Source of the DNA: Candidatus Corynebacterium faecipullorum
GTDB taxonomy: Bacteria; Actinomycetota; Actinomycetes; Mycobacteriales; Mycobacteriaceae
NCBI GenBank assembly: GCA_019114925.1
Contig: DXEO01000032.1
Span: 1-17,182 of the forward strand
DNA: 17,182 nt
Direction: 5' to 3'
Of this stretch, positions 13,819 through 17,182 are shown piece by piece. The notes beneath the pieces were generated by a model. That model was not told the DNA's origin and did no database searches. It was given only the letters and a program-made list of their open reading frames with translations. Position 1 is the first letter of the stretch. Each line of letters opens with the position of its first letter. Made by a program: the position numbers and the translations under genes.

Positions 13819-15927
13819 ATGAACGCACCGATTGCTGCTAAGCGCCCGGTGACGCGTGAGTTTCATGGCCGCAGCTTTGTCGATAACTACGAGTGGCTGC
13901 GCGCGAAAGAGGCGCCGGAAACCCGCGAGTATCTCGAGGCCGAAAACGCCTACACCAAGGAGCGCACCGCGCACTTGGACACCTTGACGGAGAACATCTT
14001 TACCGAGGTCAAGTCTCGCATCAAGCAGACGGATATGTCCGTGCCCCAGCGCCGCGGCAAGTACTGGTACTACGGCCGCACTGAGGAGGGCAAGGAGTAC
14101 GGCTACAGCTGCCGCATCCCGGTGTCGGAAGGCTCCGATCCGTGGACGCCGCCGACCATTCCGGAGACGGGAGCGCCGGACGGGGAGCAGGTGCTTCTCG
14201 ACGTCAACGCGCTCGCCGAAGGCCATGACTTCTTTGCCCTGGGTGCGTCTTCGGTGAGCGATTCCGGTGATTTGCTGGCCTATTCGGTAGACGTGGCCGG
14301 TGATGAGCGCTTTGAGCTCTTCATCAAGGACCTGCGTACGGGGGAGCTGTTGGAGGATCGTCTTGAGGGCATCTTCTATGGCGCGACGTGGGTAGGGGAG
14401 GAGTTCATCTTCTACACCACCGTGGATGACGCATGGCGGCCGGACACCGTGTGGCGCCACCGCGTGGGTACCCCGCAGTCGGAAGACATCGTGGTCATGC
14501 GCGAGGAGGACTCGCGTTTCGGCATCGGCGTGGGTACGACCCGCAGTGAGAAGTACATCATGATTGTCTCCGGCTCGAAGACGACGAATGAGGCGTGGGT
14601 GCTCGAGCAGGCCACTCCCGAGGGCGAGTTCCGCTGCCTCTGGGAGCGCGAGTCGGGAGTGGACTACGACGTCGACCACGCCGTGGTAGCGGGCACCGAT
14701 TATTGGGTGGTCACGCACAATGCCACCGGCCCCAACTTTGCGTTGGGCTACTGCCCGGTTACTGATGAGCTGCCTTCTTTGCGTGACCTGACCGTGCTCA
14801 TGCCGCACGATGATTCTGTGCGCGTCGAGGGCGTGGATTGTTATCGCGACCAGATCGTCGTGGGCTATCGCCGCGGCGGTATCGGCCGAGCAGCGGTGAT
14901 GGACGTGAGGGAGGGGTGGACGCGCTTAAGCGAGCTCAACTTCAACGAGGAGCTTTACACCGTCGGTGTGGCCGGCAACCCGGAGTGGGATGCGCCGGTG
15001 CTGCGCGTGAGCTACACCTCCTTTATCCAGCCGGCTCAGCTCTTTGATTACCGCGTGGCCACCGGCGAGTACACGCTGCTCAAGGAACAAGAAGTTCCGG
15101 GCGGCTATGACAAGGATGAGTACGTGGCCTACCGGGTCTGGTCGGAGGCACCCGATGGGACGAAGATTCCGGTGTCCATCGTGCACCGCGCGGACCTAGA
15201 CCGCACGCAGCCGAACCCGACGTTGCTTTATGGCTACGGTTCCTATGAGGCGAATATGGACCCGTATTTCTCGGTTTTCCGTTTGTCTCTCATGGATCGC
15301 GGGATGATTTTTGCCATGGCGCACGTGCGCGGCGGCGGTGAGATGGGGCGCAACTGGTATGACGACGGCAAGATGCTGGCCAAGAAGAACACGTTTACGG
15401 ACTTCATCGCGGTGGCTGATGACCTCATCGCGCGCAACGTGACTACGCCTTCGCAGCTGGTGGCGGAAGGAGGCTCGGCCGGTGGCCTGCTCATGGGCGC
15501 GGTGGCGAACATGGCACCGGATAGGTTCAAGGCCATCGAAGCCAACGTTCCCTTCGTGGACCCGCTGACCTCCATTCTCATGCCGGAGCTGCCGCTGACA
15601 GTGGTGGAGTGGGAGGAATGGGGCGACCCGTACCATGACCCGGAAGTCTACGACTACATGGCCTCCTACTCGCCGTACGAGAACATTGCGCCGCAGAAGT
15701 ATCCGAATATTCTGGCGCTGACCTCGCTCAATGACACCCGCGTGCTCTACGTGGAGCCGGCGAAGTGGGTGGCCAAGCTTCGTGACGTCGCCACCGGCGG
15801 CGAGTTCCTTCTCAAAACTGAGATGGCCGCCGGCCACGGTGGCGTGTCCGGGCGCTACGCCAAGTGGCGGCAGGCGGCATTCGAGTATGCGTGGTTGATT
15901 AACCAGGCCACGGGTGCTGAGTCTTAG
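13819..15927 (+). CDS. ptrB: oligopeptidase B (prolyl oligopeptidase family, S9A)
   Basis: This serine peptidase cleaves short peptides after Lys or Arg in the cytoplasm. The protein is 702 aa, the normal length. The N-terminal seven-bladed beta-propeller (about 70-410) restricts access to large substrates. The C-terminal alpha/beta-hydrolase domain has the nucleophile Ser553 in GGSAGG, Asp639 in SLNDTRV and His673 in AAGHGG, so the triad is complete. RGGGEMGRNWYDDGK (505-519) is a family signature. No signal peptide is present. It is cotranscribed with purC. The same purC-ptrB adjacency is known in mycobacteria, where it appears to be genomic tradition rather than a shared pathway. Confidence 0.95.
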   Translation: MNAPIAAKRPVTREFHGRSFVDNYEWLRAKEAPETREYLEAENAYTKERTAHLDTLTENIFTEVKSRIKQTDMSVPQRRGKYWYYGRTEEGKEYGYSCRIPVSEGSDPWTPPTIPETGAPDGEQVLLDVNALAEGHDFFALGASSVSDSGDLLAYSVDVAGDERFELFIKDLRTGELLEDRLEGIFYGATWVGEEFIFYTTVDDAWRPDTVWRHRVGTPQSEDIVVMREEDSRFGIGVGTTRSEKYIMIVSGSKTTNEAWVLEQATPEGEFRCLWERESGVDYDVDHAVVAGTDYWVVTHNATGPNFALGYCPVTDELPSLRDLTVLMPHDDSVRVEGVDCYRDQIVVGYRRGGIGRAAVMDVREGWTRLSELNFNEELYTVGVAGNPEWDAPVLRVSYTSFIQPAQLFDYRVATGEYTLLKEQEVPGGYDKDEYVAYRVWSEAPDGTKIPVSIVHRADLDRTQPNPTLLYGYGSYEANMDPYFSVFRLSLMDRGMIFAMAHVRGGGEMGRNWYDDGKMLAKKNTFTDFIAVADDLIARNVTTPSQLVAEGGSAGGLLMGAVANMAPDRFKAIEANVPFVDPLTSILMPELPLTVVEWEEWGDPYHDPEVYDYMASYSPYENIAPQKYPNILALTSLNDTRVLYVEPAKWVAKLRDVATGGEFLLKTEMAAGHGGVSGRYAKWRQAAFEYAWLINQATGAES

Positions 15928-15937
15928 GCTCTGCTGG

Positions 15938-15965
15938 CGCTGTGTAGCTCATTAGCCGCACAGCG
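15938..15965 (+). terminator. weak hairpin after ptrB
   Basis: CGCTGTG (15938-15944) and CACAGCG (15959-15965) form a 7-bp stem with a 14-nt loop, 10 nt past the ptrB stop. No T tract follows, so this is only a possible transcript end. Confidence 0.35.
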
Positions 15966-16030
15966 TCCTAGGCCGCCCATGTGGGGGAGCGCCGAATCTC
16001 TTTCAGCGCGCGCCGGGGCGGTGGCTGTGC

Positions 16031-16036
16031 GATAAT
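16031..16036 (+). promoter_or_regulatory. leaderless-type -10 box of the DUF2334-like gene
   Basis: GATAAT ends 7 nt before the ATG at 16044, and no Shine-Dalgarno sequence is present. The intervening bases are T-rich. This spacing equals that at merR, HIT, purD and purC. Confidence 0.55.
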
Positions 16037-16043
16037 TTTTCTT

Positions 16044-16727
16044 ATGCATGGCCACCTTCTGGTTTCGATTTCCAGTATCTTCGACGACACCCGAAGCCAA
16101 GCCTCCGATCTGCTCAAGCAGTTCGACACATCTAACGTCCCTGTTTCCTTGCTGGTGGCGCCGCATATCGATGGCAATTGGCATCTAGCTAAAGATGAGT
16201 CGACGCGCTCGTGGTTGCGTGAGCAGGCAGACTCGGGCCGAGTGCTCATCCTCAACGGCTTTGATCAAGCCGTGCAGGGCCGCCGTGCGGAATTCGCCAA
16301 CTTGGATGCACACGAGGCGCGTCTGCGCCTCAAGGGGGCGACGCGGCAGATGGCCAGAATCGGCTTTGAGCCGACCATTTTTGCACCACCGCGCTGGCGC
16401 ATGTCGGAGGGGACTTTGGAGGTTCTTCCCGAGTTTGATTTCGATTTTGCTGCCTCCACCCGTGGCATCCATGACCTGCACACCGGCGAGCTCCACCAAG
16501 CCCGCAACCTGTCCTTCGGTGAGGGCTTCGGTTCGGCCAAGTGGTGGCGCCGCAACATTATTCGCGCCGCGGAGCGCTCCGCGCAGCGCGGCAACACCGT
16601 GCGCTTGTCAATCTCTGGCCGCAACTTGGATGACCGCAAAGTAGTGTCCGATTTCCTCAAGGCTGCCGAGCGCGCCATCGAAGCAGGCGCCAGCCCCGCT
16701 GACTATTCCGTCTTCGCAGTGCGCTAG
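16044..16727 (+). CDS. DUF2334/polysaccharide-deacetylase-like protein
   Basis: The protein is 227 aa and resembles the actinobacterial DUF2334 group, which has a NodB-like barrel. LLVSISSIFDDTR (5-17) holds an acidic pair where the metal-binding Asp of deacetylases lies. VPVSLLVAPHID (32-43), RRAEFANLDAHEARLRLKGA (80-99) and FAPPRW (113-118) are group features. The position where relatives have LHG (a metal-ligand type histidine) reads LNG with Asn71, so metal binding or catalysis may be altered. No signal peptide is present, so it is probably cytoplasmic. The substrate is unknown. The ATG at 16044 is chosen over 15981 because homology starts at MHGHLLVS and a -10 box lies 7 nt upstream. It stands alone after ptrB. 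Confidence 0.8.
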   Translation: MHGHLLVSISSIFDDTRSQASDLLKQFDTSNVPVSLLVAPHIDGNWHLAKDESTRSWLREQADSGRVLILNGFDQAVQGRRAEFANLDAHEARLRLKGATRQMARIGFEPTIFAPPRWRMSEGTLEVLPEFDFDFAASTRGIHDLHTGELHQARNLSFGEGFGSAKWWRRNIIRAAERSAQRGNTVRLSISGRNLDDRKVVSDFLKAAERAIEAGASPADYSVFAVR

Positions 16728-16816
16728 CCGTGCCTGCCCTAATCCCAACGACACGTCTAGGCATCCGCTTATCCGGTGTCTGTTAGGCCTGTATCGCTAG
16801 GGAGGCGCGCCCTCCA

Positions 16817-16857
16817 GGATCGCCGATATTCCCGTCAACCATTCTTCGGTTGGTGGG
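16817..16857 (+). repeat. degenerate hairpin repeat, copy 1
   Basis: GGATCGCCGATATT precedes a 27-nt hairpin: CCCGTCAACC (16831-16840), loop ATTCTTC, GGTTGGTGGG (16848-16857). All ten positions pair if two G-T wobbles are allowed. Confidence 0.65.
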
Positions 16858-16927
16858 TCTCGTTCTTTAGGGGCTTAAGGACCCCCGTTGTTCTTGTTGT
16901 ATCCGGTGGCGCGTGAAGCTGGACTTG

Positions 16928-16968
16928 GGATCGTCGGATTGCCCATCAGCCTCGCTTTGGGTGACGGG
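16928..16968 (+). repeat. degenerate hairpin repeat, copy 2
   Basis: GGATCGTCGGATTG, an imperfect match to the copy 1 lead, precedes CCCATCAGCC (16942-16951), loop TCGCTTT and GGGTGACGGG (16959-16968). Eight of ten positions pair, with the same 10+7+10 footprint. Confidence 0.6.
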
Positions 16969-16982
16969 TGACGCTGGCATAA

Positions 16983-17023
16983 GGCTCGCCGATGTGCCCG
17001 TCACCGTTTCTGTTGTTGACGGG
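16983..17023 (+). repeat. degenerate hairpin repeat, copy 3
   Basis: GGCTCGCCGATGTG precedes CCCGTCACCG (16997-17006) and a right arm ending TGACGGG (17017-17023). The outer seven base pairs are perfect and the 27-nt footprint matches the other copies. Confidence 0.65.
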
Positions 17024-17102
17024 GTCTTCTATCAGGATCGGTGTTGTCGCTGGTGGTCGGCGTTGTCCTTTCTGTTTCTGTTGTGTGTGGTGGCCGCGGG
17101 GG

Positions 17103-17182
17103 TTAGCTGCTGTCGGGTGGTGGGTCTGGTGGTTGTTGTGGTGCTGTGTCTGGGGTTGTTGCAGCTCCTTGGGCTGTGTCCT
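17103..17182 (-). CDS. possible 3' end of a low-complexity minus-strand gene (partial, runs off the window)
   Basis: Reading the minus strand from 17180 gives DTAQGAATTPDTAPQQPPD then PPPDSS and a TAA stop at 17103-17105. Such Pro/Gln/Thr-rich ends are common in actinobacterial proteins, including DUF222/HNH (13E12-type) proteins, but no diagnostic domain is inside the window. Other minus-strand frames also stay open for a while because T is scarce on that strand, so coding is not proven. Confidence 0.25.
   Translation of the reverse strand, partial: DTAQGAATTPDTAPQQPPDPPPDSS

Larger units (their letters stand above)
16728..17182. other. 455-bp region without a confident gene
   Basis: After the deacetylase-like gene I see a 5-bp GGAGG/CCTCC hairpin (16801-16815), three degenerate hairpin repeats (16817-17026), a G-rich hairpin followed by a T-rich stretch (GGGTC 16855-16859 with GACCC 16880-16884, then GTTGTTCTTGTTG), and an A-depleted tract (17041-17182). 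No complete open reading frame with recognisable homology is present on either strand. Confidence 0.7.

Noticed and set aside
13075..14808. 577-codon antisense frame across purC and ptrB
   Set aside because: It covers parts of two confidently identified genes and its composition (Arg/Gly/Leu-rich) is that of a shadow frame. No ribosome binding site or domain was seen.
16817..17023. CRISPR array
   Set aside because: Repeats are degenerate, hairpin-bearing, unevenly spaced and few. There are no identical repeats with uniform spacers and no cas genes.

Overview
The window looks like a chromosomal segment of a Corynebacterium, probably a clinical or skin-type species. The GC content is high. The gene neighbourhood (pyruvate:quinone oxidoreductase, a PhoR/PhoS-type two-component pair, a HIT protein, then purD, purB, purC and an oligopeptidase B) matches the arrangement I recall from Corynebacterium glutamicum, and more loosely from mycobacteria. 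Many start codons sit directly downstream of a TANNNT-type -10 box with no room for a leader, which fits the leaderless transcription common in this group. Species assignment is not possible from sequence reading alone.

Layout, left to right. A tRNA-Thr(UGU) gene with a strong terminator (55-154) faces a minus-strand efflux operon. In that operon a 14-TM DHA2-type drug transporter is followed by an overlapping TetR regulator, and a 30-bp palindrome over the transporter promoter is the likely operator. Divergent from it is pqo/poxB (2350-4095), an intact frame with unusual substitutions at two conserved glycines. Convergent to pqo lies a UMF1/Atg22-family MFS transporter (5490-4201) broken by one in-frame TGA. 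Divergent from that is a TipA-like MerR regulator, which carries a well-placed internal start that would release its ligand-binding domain as a separate 146-aa protein.

Next come phoR and phoS (phosphate-type response regulator and histidine kinase, 6478-8639). After them lie a minus-strand HIT-family hydrolase and the purine block: purD, purB, a minus-strand secreted/membrane-anchored protein of unknown function, and purC followed at 9 nt by ptrB (oligopeptidase B). A DUF2334/polysaccharide-deacetylase-like gene ends the coding part at 16727. PurD, PurC and PurB perform steps 2, 7 and 8 of de novo IMP synthesis, and PurB also acts in AMP synthesis.

The most unusual material is non-coding. 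Between purB and the secreted-protein gene sit two diverged copies of a long inverted-repeat element, whose arms have changed in concert (11904-12048). The last 455 bp carry three degenerate 41-nt repeats, each with the same 10+7+10 hairpin footprint. They are followed by a 142-nt tract with only two A residues on the plus strand, which may be the 3' end of a low-complexity minus-strand gene cut by the window edge.
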